DNA of 45,118 bases, from NCBI RefSeq assembly GCF_003313465.1, contig NZ_KZ845681.1:1-45118 (forward strand). Direction: 5' to 3'. Positions 25,056 through 35,044 of this stretch are shown here, piece after piece. This DNA comes from Thermoflavimicrobium daqui. GTDB lineage: Bacteria > Bacillota > Bacilli > Thermoactinomycetales > Thermoactinomycetaceae. The translations under genes were made by a program, and so were the position numbers. The notes beneath the pieces were generated by a model, which made no database searches, was not told the origin of the DNA, and saw only the letters and a list, made by a program, of their open reading frames with translations. The first letter of the stretch is position 1; every line of letters starts with the position of its first letter.

Positions 25056-25877
25056 ATGCATACCATGTGGAAAGGCTCTATTAGCTTTGGATTAGTTAAT
25101 ATTCCCATTAAAATGTATGCAGCTACGGAAGAAAAAGATATTCGCTTCCGCTACTTGCATAAAGAATGTCGTACCCCAGTTAAGAATGTTCGTATGTGTC
25201 CACATTGTAATAAAGAGGTACCATGGGAAGAAGTGGTGAAGGGTTTTGAGTATGCGGATGGAAGGTTTGTGATTTTGGAAAAAGAAGAGATGGCTGAGCT
25301 CCTTCCAGATCCGAATAAAGCAATTGAAATCTTAGATTTTGTAGAGCTTACGGAGATTGATCCCATCTACTTTAATAAAACATATTATTTAGGAGCACAG
25401 GATGCGAATAATAAAGCCTATGCACTTCTACGAAAAGCACTTGATTCATCCCAAAAAATTGGTGTTGCTAAGGTGACGATTCGTTCGAAACAATCTTTGG
25501 CTGTGATCCGTGTATATCAAAATTGTTTGGTGATGGAGACGATCTTTTATCCAGACGAAGTACGGGATGTCAAGATGGTTCCAGGTGTACCAGAGGAGAT
25601 AGAGCTTCCTGAGAAAGAGCTGAAAATGGCCGATCAACTGATCGAAAATTTGACCATCCCATTTGATCCGGAGAAATATCAAGATGAATATCGTAAATCA
25701 CTCGAAGAAGCTCTAGAAAAGAAAATAAATGCCGAAGAAATCGTTGAAGCACCTGAGAAAAAACCAGAAAAAGTGATCGATTTAATGGCTGCACTTCAAG
25801 CGAGCTTAGAAGCAACCACCACAAAGAAAAAAAACAAAAGGGCTCCTCGAAAGAAAAAAGAAAAAGTCACCTCTTAA
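25056..25877 (+). CDS. ku: Non-homologous end-joining protein Ku
   Basis: A 273-residue bacterial Ku homologue that binds double-strand DNA ends. It opens MHTMWKGSISFGLVNIP, the family hallmark, and has CRTPVKNVRMCPHCNKEV, a Cys-rich loop, followed by the beta-barrel ring. The C-terminal 25 residues are almost all Lys/Arg/Thr, a basic tail that aids DNA binding. In Bacilli, Ku acts with LigD in spore DNA repair. No ligD is present in this window. GGGGG precedes ATG 25056. The stop overlaps the convergent gene by 4 bases. Confidence 0.96.
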   Translation: MHTMWKGSISFGLVNIPIKMYAATEEKDIRFRYLHKECRTPVKNVRMCPHCNKEVPWEEVVKGFEYADGRFVILEKEEMAELLPDPNKAIEILDFVELTEIDPIYFNKTYYLGAQDANNKAYALLRKALDSSQKIGVAKVTIRSKQSLAVIRVYQNCLVMETIFYPDEVRDVKMVPGVPEEIELPEKELKMADQLIENLTIPFDPEKYQDEYRKSLEEALEKKINAEEIVEAPEKKPEKVIDLMAALQASLEATTTKKKNKRAPRKKKEKVTS

Positions 25878-26215
25878 CTTAGTGGGGACTTTCGCCAATA
25901 GCGTAGATAAGAATCTTGCCCTGTCGGACGCTTAGATACAAAGCGTCCACTTTTATCATAGTGGTATTCATACTCTTTATAGTGCTCAACAATATATAAA
26001 TCTTCTACACTTGCTTTATAAAGCTCCCAACGAAACTCTTGCTTTAAATGTGGTTGTATTGTCCCTGCGAATGAAGGAACAGCTTTTTCAAAAATCACTT
26101 GATCACGTGCAAGAAGTAATCCAGCAAGCATAAGATTAATCGCTAAAGCCGTAACAGTACTAGCACGTAACAAGGTTTCTTTCCACATGAATACTCTATT
26201 CGTTGTCAAAGACAT
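25874..26215 (-). CDS. Small membrane-anchored protein of unknown function
   Basis: A 113-residue protein with one N-terminal membrane segment (about residues 16-36) and a hydrophilic, aromatic-rich tail with VEHYKEYEYHYDKSGRF. It lies tail to tail with ku, sharing the 4 bases TTAA. AAAGGAGG lies 12 bases before ATG 26215; ATG 26188 is an alternative. I do not recognise a family. The convergent overlap with ku leaves no room for a terminator between them. Confidence 0.6.
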   Translation of the reverse strand: MSLTTNRVFMWKETLLRASTVTALAINLMLAGLLLARDQVIFEKAVPSFAGTIQPHLKQEFRWELYKASVEDLYIVEHYKEYEYHYDKSGRFVSKRPTGQDSYLRYWRKSPLS

Positions 26216-26785
26216 GAATAAAAGAATCCTCCTTTATTTCCTATTCAGTTACTTTATATATATGGAGAAATGGGCAAGTCATCCCAATTATTTTGGTATT
26301 ATATTATTTTAATACTAGCTGGGGATTTTATGGATTGAAAAGTGGACTTACTGTTATTGCAAAAAAGGGAAAGGATCGTGTTTTTTAAATATCATTCTAA
26401 CCAGACAATATGTACATAAATCGAATTAGGCGATAAAATGAAGCGTGTTAATTTGGTGGTCGAATGATTAGGAAAATTTAGTATGCATTTCTTGTTTTTG
26501 TTTTTTGTACATTGTTATCCTAAATCACACAAAGTATGCTAAAGATACTAAAATAATTCTCATTTTCCCTGATACAACCGATGTCATTCTGGGAAAACTA
26601 GGGATGTAGCAAACTTTATATTTGTCTATAAGGATGATTTATCCAATTTAGTAAATGTCATTGAGAATTGATTATAGAGCTTGTATATCTGTTACTATTA
26701 ACCATATTTGGCGTCCAATCCGATACCTATTTTTTTTTGATAGGAATTGTAGCACGTTATTGGTACATCAAAGGAGTGAAAATAG
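26216..26785. other. Long AT-rich intergenic region between divergent genes
   Basis: No coding frame with a ribosome-binding site and no RNA gene is seen. A sigma-A-like promoter, TTGAGA (26661-26666) and TATATC (26684-26689) with 17-base spacing, lies about 100 bases before the gene at 26786. The left part should hold the promoter for the minus-strand gene ending at 25874. The rest is unexplained. Confidence 0.5.
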
Positions 26786-27211
26786 ATGCATTATGTTGAA
26801 AGTGTGTCGATTGTTTTATTGGATGATATGGACTTTAAAATCACCGGAAAGGAAGCACAACGGATTTATCAAGAATTAAATCATCAGGATTTTTCATCTG
26901 TTCGGATTGAATTGAATGAACAAGTGATCATCATTCCGCGTGAAAGCATCGTGTATATCGTATTTAGACCAAATCGTCGAGCGAATCGAATACAAAATGA
27001 AATAGATCAAACATGGGAAAAAGTATTCCGGTTAACAGGGGTCAAAGATGATGACGATGCAGACTGGTATGTACAAGAAAATATCACTTACTTAGGGTAT
27101 CGAAAAGTCTCGGATGATCCAAAAGTGGCTGACTTACTTATTCGGCTTGAATATCTACAAGAACAACTGGAGTCCATTTTATTTGAAGAAGGTGAAGGGC
27201 ATTCAAGCTAG
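26786..27211 (+). CDS. Conserved-looking protein of unknown function
   Basis: A 141-residue acidic cytoplasmic protein with a good AAAGGAG site before ATG 26786. The N-terminal half looks like alternating beta strands (VESVSIVLLDD, then EQVIIIPRESIVYIVF), and the C-terminus is a helical, coiled-coil-like stretch rich in Leu and Glu. No motif is recognised. It is followed by a terminator and stands alone in transcription. Confidence 0.65.
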   Translation: MHYVESVSIVLLDDMDFKITGKEAQRIYQELNHQDFSSVRIELNEQVIIIPRESIVYIVFRPNRRANRIQNEIDQTWEKVFRLTGVKDDDDADWYVQENITYLGYRKVSDDPKVADLLIRLEYLQEQLESILFEEGEGHSS

Positions 27212-27233
27212 ATCCATCATGGATATTAGAAAA

Positions 27234-27273
27234 ACGGGGAGTTATATACTCTCTTTTTTTGATCCCCATTTTT
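27234..27273 (+). terminator. Terminator after the unknown gene
   Basis: GGGGA (27236-27240) pairs with TCCCC (27263-27267) followed by ATTTTT. An inner GAGT/ACTC hairpin followed by CTTTTTTT (27240-27260) gives a second possible fold. Confidence 0.6.
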
Positions 27274-27440
27274 ACAATAATATTAATATTTCGCATATAC
27301 TTTAAAATAAAAGCAAACTTAGTGTAAAATAGTTTTTGTAATAAGTTAAATTAAAGTTCTTGTTGTTATAAAAGTTGAAATTAAAATTAGACAAATCAGG
27401 AATTTTCATGAAAAAAAATTATTTAGAAAAGGGGTATGAT

Positions 27441-27767
27441 ATGTTGCCACATAAAACTTGTAGTGTAGATCGTCTAATTACCTTGTCACAAGATATTCAG
27501 CGTGTATTGGAAGGAAAAAAAACCTCGACCCGTCGTCATGGACGTTATGCTGATCCAGGGGAAATTATGATACTGAGAGGAAAAAAATTCGAAATTTACA
27601 AGGTATATCGACAAGCATTACGTGAGCTAACAGAAGAACAAGCACAGTCTGAAGGATTTGCTAATCTGAATGAATATAAAGATTATATTTTATCGATCCA
27701 TCCAGGATTAACTTGGAATCCCGAGGCAAAAGTATGGGTTCATGAGTTTCGGCCATTAGAAGAGTAA
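27441..27767 (+). CDS. ASCH-domain protein
   Basis: A 108-residue protein that appears to be one ASCH (PUA-like, RNA-binding-type) domain: a Leu-xx-Gly-Lys-Lys-Thr-Ser-Thr-Arg segment, PGEIMILRGKKFEIYKVY strands, and the EGFANLNEYKDYI helix. ASCH proteins are thought to bind RNA or modified nucleosides; some are amidohydrolases for acetylcytidine. The start ATG 27441 has AAGGGG 6 bases upstream, and the longer frame from 27375 lacks a site. It stands alone. Confidence 0.75.
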   Translation: MLPHKTCSVDRLITLSQDIQRVLEGKKTSTRRHGRYADPGEIMILRGKKFEIYKVYRQALRELTEEQAQSEGFANLNEYKDYILSIHPGLTWNPEAKVWVHEFRPLEE

Positions 27768-28218
27768 AGAAAGATAACGATGAAGTTGGGATGGGGACAA
27801 TTTCTTACTCAAAGTGCCGATTGTACAAAATAAGTGAATATAGCATGTAATTCGAGCCAAAGCCTAGATCGAATCGCTTTTGTGTAGGATCGACTTTTGA
27901 CTGAGTGAGATGGCAATAGGAATGAGTGGCGAAGTGATGAGAGGTTGATGGATGCAACAACCACTGAAATAGTTTAAGGGTTATAATCTGCCTATGAAAA
28001 ACGATAGGGATGACCCAAAAATAAAAAAAAGTGGTTTTAACGCAATATATGGCAACTATTCCATTTAAGAAAAGGGATGACTCTTAACCTTTTGAGTCAT
28101 CCCCATCGTATTCCAATTGATATGCATAAGCCAAGTCATTCAAATTTATACATAGCTAAAATTAGATCGCTGATGGTTACATAGCTATCGGTTTTTTTCT
28201 ATAGGATTCACTTTGTAA
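27768..28218. other. Gene-free region with a strong hairpin
   Basis: No frame is convincing on either strand. GGGATGACTC (28074-28083) pairs perfectly with GAGTCATCCC (28094-28103); on the minus strand it is followed by TTTTCTT, so it can terminate the lipoprotein gene to its right. The part from 27780 to 28060 is unexplained and shows no tRNA, riboswitch or repeat array. Confidence 0.55.
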
Positions 28219-29037
28219 TTATGGATTGTTCGCTAGCCATTTCACGGTTTGTACTGCTAATTTTGCATGGTCCATTTTTCCCCAGTTTGGGTGTAGTTTT
28301 TTCTTAAAGTCTCCTGTTCCATCATCGTATGGAGAGGAATCACCAAGGGCGGCAAATCTACCAGAGCCATATGTACCATGAATATGGTAAGGTTCTGATT
28401 GGATCGTGATATCTTTTATAATACTCGGATTTTTCTTCGTTACTCGGATGGTAGTACAAGCCCAACAGCCGACCTCTTTAACCTGCTTGGTTAAAGGGGA
28501 AGCATGGATTTCTTTGATAGTGGACTGGGTTATATTTTTTCGATGAAAGGAGAAACCAAATATACGGCCGACCCATTCATCTTTTTTAGAAGAATAACCA
28601 TTAAAGATATCAACCGAATCCCACCCATCATGATTCCGATCCGAATTTGTATGATCGGCGATCAAGTAGACACCACCTCCCTGTTTCACAAAATCATTAA
28701 TCGCTCGCTTTTCGTCAGTAGTATAGTTGATATTGGGTTCTGGTAAAATGAGAACCTGGTAGCCTTGTAATAGTGAAGAAGTCAGTTTTTGATGGGTTGA
28801 CTCTACTACATACCCGGCTTGATTGAGTGCCTTGGCAAAATCAGAATAGCCACCTTGAATAGTCCAGTCAGCGTTACCAGCAGTTTGTCCATGTCCTTGA
28901 TCAAATAAAATTTTTGGGCTTGATTTCTTTGTTTCGGCTGTAGCCGAGTTTTGATTCGTGGGAGAAGGGGATGTCTTGCTTTGGCAGCCAACGAGAATAC
29001 AAAGTAACATCAAAGAAAGTATAAATTTCCCTTTCAA
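28219..29037 (-). CDS. Lipoprotein with a glutamine-amidotransferase-like domain
   Basis: A 272-residue lipoprotein: signal MKGKFILSLMLLCILVGC with Cys18 for lipidation, a Ser/Thr-rich linker, then an alpha/beta domain with KILFDQGHGQTAGN, LQGYQVLILPEP and FVKQGGGVYLIADHT, which resembles class I glutamine-amidotransferase-like folds (DUF4350 type). The C-terminal part has YGSGRFAALGDSSPYDDGTG. It may bind or cut a ligand outside the membrane, but no activity is established. TTG 29037 lies 8 bases after a perfect GGAGGTGATT site; the longer ATG frame to 29100 is rejected. Confidence 0.8.
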   Translation of the reverse strand: MKGKFILSLMLLCILVGCQSKTSPSPTNQNSATAETKKSSPKILFDQGHGQTAGNADWTIQGGYSDFAKALNQAGYVVESTHQKLTSSLLQGYQVLILPEPNINYTTDEKRAINDFVKQGGGVYLIADHTNSDRNHDGWDSVDIFNGYSSKKDEWVGRIFGFSFHRKNITQSTIKEIHASPLTKQVKEVGCWACTTIRVTKKNPSIIKDITIQSEPYHIHGTYGSGRFAALGDSSPYDDGTGDFKKKLHPNWGKMDHAKLAVQTVKWLANNP

Positions 29038-29396
29038 GGAAATCACCTCCATAATAGAAGTATACCTTGTCAGGGGTGTTTGATAAAGTGGATTGGGCAT
29101 GTAGAGGATTTTATGACAATCATACAGAAGGTGATAACGGAATCAAATTTAATTAGTAAATTTGATAGAGGTGTGCCATAATTAATTTTCACAACCTTGG
29201 TGGTTACGTGGGAAAGGAATTGCAGCAGTAGGACAAATAGCTGGTGACATTGAATAACGAATCTTTGGGTAGGAGTAACGCAGTAATTTATTTTTATTAA
29301 TTTAAACTATTCATAACATTAATGATTTATAATGAAATTAGGTTTCAAATATGCTAATTTATAAGATAGAACCATGAAAATAGGAGGAGAGAGATT

Positions 29397-30923
29397 ATGT
29401 ATCCAACGCTTGGATGTATTTTAGAGCAAACGGTACAAAGATATCCTGATCGTGAAGCGTTGGTAGATGTGATGAAAAAGCGACGTTGGACATATTCCGA
29501 GTGGAATCAAGAAGTGAATCAGTTAGCCAACGCTTTAAATCATGCTGGAGTAAAAAAAGGGGATGTTGTATCCACTTGTTTATATAATCGCAGTGAACTA
29601 GTAACGATTTTATTTGCCTGTGCGAAAATTGGCGCCATATTTAATCCAATAAACTTTCGATTAAAGTCGGAAGAGATTGCCTATATCATTCAAGATGCAA
29701 AACCACGTGTTTTTATTTTTGAACAAGCTGTGGAAGAAGAAATATTACCTGTTTTTTATCAGTTTCCCATGACACTATTCTGGTCCGTCGACTTCACTCA
29801 TTGTAATTGGGCTCAATCTTACCACGAACTATTGTCACAAGCTCCTTCTTTTTCACCCCACGTTGATGTTAAAGAAGATGATATTTACGCGGTGATGTAC
29901 ACCAGTGGCACTACAGGGAGACCCAAAGGTGTGATGCATCGTCATCGTGATATGATTGAACAAAGTTATATTTTAGCTCATGCTTTACAGCTTTCCGCTG
30001 AAGATCGCGGATTATGTGCAGGTCCTCTGTATCACTGTGCTGAACTACATTGTATGTTTGTTCCACGGGTTCATCTCGGTGCTACGAATGTACTCATCCA
30101 TCACTTTGATCCCCGCCTCGTATTACAAACGATTCAAGATGAAAAAATTTCAGTGATGTTTGGCGCACCAACAATGTGGAATATGATGTTACAGGAAGAT
30201 CTTTCTCTCTACCACCTATCCACTCTACGAATTGGGTTATACGGTGCAGCACCTATGCCAGCTATTTTGATTCATGAATGTAAAGAAAAACTTGGATTAA
30301 AACTTGTTCAAGCTTATGGAATGACAGAGATGGGACCAGCAGTAACCTTATTATATGATCATGAGCAATTAACACGAATCGGTTCAGCTGGAAAAGCTTG
30401 TTTAAACCATGAGGTTCGGATAGTAAGACCCAAAGGAGATCCAACTGACGTACTTAAGCCTGGAGAAATAGGTGAAATCATTGTCAAAGGACCATGTTTA
30501 ATGGCAGGTTACTACAATAAACACATTGCGACCGAAAAAGCAATTCGTAATGGATGGTATTATTCAGGTGATTTAGGATATCTCGATGAAGAAGGATATC
30601 TCTATATAGCAGACCGAGCAGATGATATGATTATTAGTGGGGGGGAAAATATATATCCGCGAGAAGTAGAAGAAGTATTGTGTGAACATCCTGCTGTATT
30701 AGATGTAGCAGTTGTAGGAAAAAAAGATAAACATTGGGGACAAAAAGTGATTGCTTATGTGGTTAAAAAGGATACTTATTTAACAGACAAAGAATTGGAT
30801 CGGTTTTGTTGCGAAAGTCATAAACTTTCTAGCTATAAGCGTCCGCGTGAATATATTTTTGTAGATCAACTACCGAGAAATGCGAGTGGAAAAGTACAAA
30901 AATTTGTATTAAAAACTTCCTAG
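29397..30923 (+). CDS. AMP-dependent acyl-CoA synthetase
   Basis: A 508-residue ANL-superfamily ligase that forms acyl-CoA through an acyl-adenylate. The P-loop-like YTSGTTGRPKG (168-178), YGMTEMGPA, the YYSGDLGYLDEEGY hinge region and the C-terminal lysine in ASGKVQK (Lys499) are all intact. It is likely a medium- or long-chain fatty acid ligase; the chain length cannot be read. AGGAGGAGAG precedes ATG 29397. It is followed at 76 bases by a thiolase, which suggests fatty acid or ketone metabolism. Confidence 0.92.
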   Translation: MYPTLGCILEQTVQRYPDREALVDVMKKRRWTYSEWNQEVNQLANALNHAGVKKGDVVSTCLYNRSELVTILFACAKIGAIFNPINFRLKSEEIAYIIQDAKPRVFIFEQAVEEEILPVFYQFPMTLFWSVDFTHCNWAQSYHELLSQAPSFSPHVDVKEDDIYAVMYTSGTTGRPKGVMHRHRDMIEQSYILAHALQLSAEDRGLCAGPLYHCAELHCMFVPRVHLGATNVLIHHFDPRLVLQTIQDEKISVMFGAPTMWNMMLQEDLSLYHLSTLRIGLYGAAPMPAILIHECKEKLGLKLVQAYGMTEMGPAVTLLYDHEQLTRIGSAGKACLNHEVRIVRPKGDPTDVLKPGEIGEIIVKGPCLMAGYYNKHIATEKAIRNGWYYSGDLGYLDEEGYLYIADRADDMIISGGENIYPREVEEVLCEHPAVLDVAVVGKKDKHWGQKVIAYVVKKDTYLTDKELDRFCCESHKLSSYKRPREYIFVDQLPRNASGKVQKFVLKTS

Positions 30924-30999
30924 AGATTGTTGCAATGTTTCAAAACAAACTGGCTATTATGATGCAACAACCTCTTTATAGAAAAATGGGGGAAAAAAT

Positions 31000-32154
31000 A
31001 TGAGTCGAGAAGTCGTTATTGTTGAGGCAGTGCGTACACCAGTAGGTAAGAGAAATGGCGTATTTCGTGAACAGCATCCCGTTCAGCTAGCAGCTAAAGT
31101 GTTAGATGAGGTGATAACAAGGACGGGTATCGAAAAAAAAGAAGTAGAAGACATTATCATGGGATGTGTTACCCCTATTGAAGAGCAAGCGTGGAATATC
31201 GGACGGTTAGCGACTCTTGAAGCTGACTTTCCGATTGAAGTTCCCGCTGTCCAAATCAATCGTGCGTGTGGCTCAGGTCAGCAAGCCGTACATTTTGCTG
31301 CACAAGCAATATTAGCTGGTGATATGGATGTAACCATTGGAGCTGGCGTTGAACATATGACGAAGATTGCTGTTTGGAGTGATGGGAATGAGCGAACCAT
31401 TCCAAATACACTCAAAGGAAAATTTGAATGGATTCATCAAGGAAATTCGGCTGAACGAATTGCCATAAAATATGGTCTGTCTCGTGAGGAACTAGATGAA
31501 TACTCTTTATTATCTCATCAAAAAGCATTACAAGCACAGCTAGAAAAGCGCTTTCATCATGAAATCGTACCTGTTGAAGGATTAGATAAGGAAGGAGCTC
31601 CCATCCTTGTAACACAAGACGAAGGTCCGCGTTCTGATACATCCTTAGCCGCTTTAGCTAAGCTTAAACCTGTCTTCCAAGAAGATGGGATGATTACAGC
31701 TGGAAATGCGAGCCAGATTAGTGACGGAGCTGCAGCAGTCCTTTTGATGGAAAAAAGAAAAGCTCTTTCACTCGGATTAAAGCCTAGGGCACGAATTGTG
31801 TCTCGAGTTGTTGTGGGATCAGATCCTACTTTGATGTTAGATGGTGTTATTCCTGCTACACAAAAGATCTTACAAAAAACGGGCTTAACCCTTGAAGAGA
31901 TTGATTTGATCGAGATTAATGAAGCATTTGCCTCCGTTGTATTAGCTTGGCAAAAAACGTTGGGAGTTGATCTGAGTAAAGTGAATGTGAATGGTGGAGC
32001 GATTGCTTTAGGTCATCCTTTGGCAGCAACGGGTGCTAAGCTCATAGCTACTTTACTTCACGAACTGGAAAGAAGAGATGGACGATATGGGCTCCTAACC
32101 ATTTGCATTGGATTTGGTATGGCAACAGCAATGATTATAGAGCGGCTTCCATAA
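31000..32154 (+). CDS. Acetyl-CoA C-acyltransferase (thiolase)
   Basis: A 384-residue thiolase that condenses two acyl-CoA units or cleaves 3-ketoacyl-CoA. The nucleophile is Cys90 in NRACGSG, His339 lies in GHPLAATG, and Cys369 in CIGFG is the general base. The biosynthetic and degradative types cannot be separated from this. A GGGGG site precedes ATG 31000. It follows the acyl-CoA ligase on the same strand without a clear terminator between them. Confidence 0.93.
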   Translation: MSREVVIVEAVRTPVGKRNGVFREQHPVQLAAKVLDEVITRTGIEKKEVEDIIMGCVTPIEEQAWNIGRLATLEADFPIEVPAVQINRACGSGQQAVHFAAQAILAGDMDVTIGAGVEHMTKIAVWSDGNERTIPNTLKGKFEWIHQGNSAERIAIKYGLSREELDEYSLLSHQKALQAQLEKRFHHEIVPVEGLDKEGAPILVTQDEGPRSDTSLAALAKLKPVFQEDGMITAGNASQISDGAAAVLLMEKRKALSLGLKPRARIVSRVVVGSDPTLMLDGVIPATQKILQKTGLTLEEIDLIEINEAFASVVLAWQKTLGVDLSKVNVNGGAIALGHPLAATGAKLIATLLHELERRDGRYGLLTICIGFGMATAMIIERLP

Positions 32155-32253
32155 TTTTCATTGATTAGGTAATCACCAACCCTTACATGACTTATCCTAA
32201 TCTACATTCTTGATAAAATTGGATGGATATCAGTAGTCTATCGGAGGAAGTGT

Positions 32254-33462
32254 ATGGAGAATTACCGCCCATTTACAGAAAAAGATGTAGTGGCATATAT
32301 GCAATCATTTTCTCAATTTTTTCCTAATCATGCTGAACTAGTATGTAAAGAGATTGGCGATGGAAATTTAAATATGGTATTTCGCGTTATTGATCAGCGT
32401 TCAGGTCAAAGTATCATTCTGAAACAAGCACTACCTTATCCTCGAGTAGTAGGTGATTCATGGCCGCTTACATTAGATCGAGTGCGAATTGAAGCTGAGG
32501 CGCTTGAAATACAGGCTCATTATGCTCCTGGACTCGTTCCAAAGCTATATCATTATGACGAAAAATTTGCTTTAGTTGTGATGGAAGATTTATCTGATCA
32601 TATTATCTTACGTAAAAGTCTTATTACTGGTAAAATATATCCGCAGATAGCAAATGATTTAGCTGAATATCTTGCAAATACTTTGTTTTTTACATCCGAT
32701 TATTATTTAAAATCAGAACAGAAAAAAATTAAGCAAGCACAGTTTATCAATCCCGAAATGTGTAAAATGACGGAAAAGCTCGTTTTTACAGATCCTTATT
32801 TTAACGCTGAGACCAATTCATTTAACCCATTGATTCAACGACATATTGAAAAGATTTGGAAGTCCCATCTGTTAAAGAAAGAAATCGCTCAGCTAAAACT
32901 AGCTTTTATGACAAAAGCCCAAGCACTCATTCATGGAGATCTCCATTCAGGCTCCATTATGGTTAAAGAAAACTCGACAAAAGTGATTGATCCAGAGTTT
33001 GCCTTCTTTGGTCCGATGGGATTCGATATGGGTGCCCTTTTTGCCAATATCCTACTTTCTTATATTTCGCAAGAGGCCCATATTGCTAATAGTCATGCAC
33101 GAAAAGAATATCAATCATGGCTTCTTTGGTTGATAGAAGAAATCTGGCATCGATTTACTGAGAAGTTTCGTATGCATTGGGCGATGTATGTCAAAGATGA
33201 AATTTTTTCTGTTTCTGGCTTCGTGGATGAGGTTATACGAGAAACCCTTCAAGACACAGCCGGATTTGCTGGATGTAAAATGATGCGTCGTGTGATTGGT
33301 TTGGCGTCATTACCTGATTTTGATGTGATTGATGATCAAGAGCTTCGTGCTAAGTTAGAATCAGCTGCCTTATTGATCGGACAGTACCTCGTCTTAGATC
33401 GGAAAAATATCTCACAAATCTCAGATCTTATCGCTGTGATAGAAAAGGTGAAAAGTTCATGA
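32254..33462 (+). CDS. mtnK: S-methyl-5-thioribose kinase
   Basis: A 402-residue choline-kinase-fold enzyme that phosphorylates methylthioribose in methionine salvage. The nucleotide loop [11 protein letters not shown], the catalytic segment [12 protein letters not shown] and the metal motif [10 protein letters not shown] are present. GGAGGA precedes ATG 32254. It overlaps mtnA by ATGA. The 99-base upstream gap has no S-box riboswitch, unlike the mtnKA operon of B. subtilis. Confidence 0.95.
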   Translation: MENYRPFTEKDVVAYMQSFSQFFPNHAELVCKEIGDGNLNMVFRVIDQRSGQSIILKQALPYPRVVGDSWPLTLDRVRIEAEALEIQAHYAPGLVPKLYHYDEKFALVVMEDLSDHIILRKSLITGKIYPQIANDLAEYLANTLFFTSDYYLKSEQKKIKQAQFINPEMCKMTEKLVFTDPYFNAETNSFNPLIQRHIEKIWKSHLLKKEIAQLKLAFMTKAQALIHGDLHSGSIMVKENSTKVIDPEFAFFGPMGFDMGALFANILLSYISQEAHIANSHARKEYQSWLLWLIEEIWHRFTEKFRMHWAMYVKDEIFSVSGFVDEVIRETLQDTAGFAGCKMMRRVIGLASLPDFDVIDDQELRAKLESAALLIGQYLVLDRKNISQISDLIAVIEKVKSS

Positions 33463-34517
33463 ATGCAATTCCACATCCTTTATCCGTGATTTGGCAAAAC
33501 GATCATCTTCAGTTGCTAGATCAACGAAAGTTACCTACTGAAACAGTTTATATGGAATTACAAACTCCTGAATCCGTATGGGATGCTATTTATACATTAG
33601 CTGTACGTGGTGCTCCAGCGATTGGGATTGCTGCTGCCTATGGTTTATATCTAGGCATTCGTCAAGTAGAAAGTATGGATCAGTTTTGGCGTGAGTTAAA
33701 GCGTGTCGCAGATTATCTTAATTCGGCTAGACCCACAGCAGTTAACTTGTCTTGGGCTCTAAACCGTGTGCAAGAAAAAGTGATGTCTCACCAATCGCAA
33801 TCTCTCGAACAACTCAAAGAGATCGTACTAGCTGAAGCTAAGTTGATTCATCAAGAAGATGAAACAGTTTGTCGGAAAATAGGGGAAAACTTGCTAACCT
33901 TCATGCAAGATGGTATGGGAATTTTAACCCATTGTAATGCAGGAGGGCTAGCAACAGCTGCTTATGGTACGGCTTTAGCTCCAATATATCTGGCGAAACA
34001 AAAGGGCTGGAATTTAAAAGTATTTGCCGATGAAACTCGTCCCGTTCTACAAGGTGCCCGTCTGACTGCTTATGAATTACAACAAGCGGATATCGATGTA
34101 ACATTGATCTGTGATAATATGGCTGGAGTTGTCATGAAACAAGGATGGGTACAAGCTGTTATTGTAGGAACTGACCGGGTTGCGGCGAATGGAGATGTTT
34201 GTAATAAGATCGGAACCTATAGTGTTGCTGTTTTGGCTAAGGAACATGGAATTCCTGTTTACGTTGCAGCACCCACTTCGTCGATCGACTTAAATACAGC
34301 TACCGGAGATGAAATTCCCATCGAAGAAAGAGCTCCTGAGGAAATTACTGCTGGCTTTGGTAAACAAACAGCACCAACTGAAATCAAAGTGTTTAATCCA
34401 GCTTTTGATGTGACACCTGCTAAGTATATTACCGCGATTGTAACCGAAAATGGAGTCATTCGTGCTCCTTTTGCTAATGGTCTCAAAGAGCACGTTCATA
34501 AAAATAAAGATAACTAA
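33459..34517 (+). CDS. mtnA: S-methyl-5-thioribose-1-phosphate isomerase
   Basis: A 352-residue eIF2B-like isomerase that converts methylthioribose-1-phosphate to methylthioribulose-1-phosphate. Catalytic Cys159 in LTHCNAGG and Asp239 in GTDR match the known pair (160 and 240 in B. subtilis). [13 protein letters not shown] is the family's substrate loop. It is coupled to mtnK by a 4-base overlap and closed by a terminator. Later salvage genes (mtnW, X, B, D) are not in the window. Confidence 0.96.
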   Translation: MNAIPHPLSVIWQNDHLQLLDQRKLPTETVYMELQTPESVWDAIYTLAVRGAPAIGIAAAYGLYLGIRQVESMDQFWRELKRVADYLNSARPTAVNLSWALNRVQEKVMSHQSQSLEQLKEIVLAEAKLIHQEDETVCRKIGENLLTFMQDGMGILTHCNAGGLATAAYGTALAPIYLAKQKGWNLKVFADETRPVLQGARLTAYELQQADIDVTLICDNMAGVVMKQGWVQAVIVGTDRVAANGDVCNKIGTYSVAVLAKEHGIPVYVAAPTSSIDLNTATGDEIPIEERAPEEITAGFGKQTAPTEIKVFNPAFDVTPAKYITAIVTENGVIRAPFANGLKEHVHKNKDN

Positions 34518-34565
34518 AACCAATGGTGAACCTATCTGGTGAATAATGATCCGAAAAATGATGTT

Positions 34566-34602
34566 GGCGATGTCAATCGAAGATACGACATCGCCTTTTT
34601 TT
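34566..34602 (+). terminator. Terminator after mtnA
   Basis: GGCGATGTC (34566-34574) pairs perfectly with GACATCGCC (34587-34595), followed by seven T. Confidence 0.88.
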
Positions 34603-34631
34603 AAAACCAAGAAAAAATTTTAAATTAGCCC

Positions 34632-34660
34632 TTGCATGATTCAATTCCATATGGTATATT
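34632..34660 (+). promoter_or_regulatory. Promoter of the initiator tRNA gene
   Basis: TTGCAT (34632-34637) and TATATT (34655-34660) have 17-base spacing and lie 36 bases before the tRNA. The same two hexamers and spacing recur before the 23S gene at 44853-44881, which suggests shared stable-RNA promoter design. Confidence 0.75.
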
Positions 34661-34696
34661 AAATATTGTGCTTAGCAAAATAAAATTTTGTAACGG

Positions 34697-34772
<76 letters not shown>

Positions 34773-34780
34773 AAGATAAA

Positions 34781-34820
34781 AAGGTGAAGCCTTAGAACAT
34801 AGGGCTTCACCTTTTTTTTT
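34781..34820 (+). terminator. Terminator after tRNA-fMet
   Basis: GGTGAAGCC (34783-34791) pairs with GGCTTCACC (34803-34811), followed by a run of more than eight T. Confidence 0.9.
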
Positions 34821-35044
34821 TGTTGCTTTATAAGAAGGATGATACTTGTTCTTATATAATTAGAATCCCACCGTAAAAAAGTAATTTTCCCCACTAAAGA
34901 TGAAAAGGAACAAGAAAGACTAACTTTCATGTAATTATTCTATTTTGATTATCACTTTCTATATTAACGTTAAATATTACAATATGGTTATAAATAAACG
35001 GCAACAGGGTATAAATCCTCTATTGTGGAGAGGAGGGAAGATCT

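Noticed and set aside
27780-28060. Decayed transposase or other gene in the gap
   Set aside because: All three plus-strand frames are full of stops and no family-like segment could be read.
29038-29100. Upstream ATG for the lipoprotein
   Set aside because: It would place 21 extra residues before a clean lipoprotein signal and translate through the GGAGGTGATT site.
34259-34610. Antisense frames opposite mtnA and similar long minus-strand frames elsewhere
   Set aside because: They lie fully inside confidently identified genes, lack ribosome-binding sites and encode no recognisable protein.
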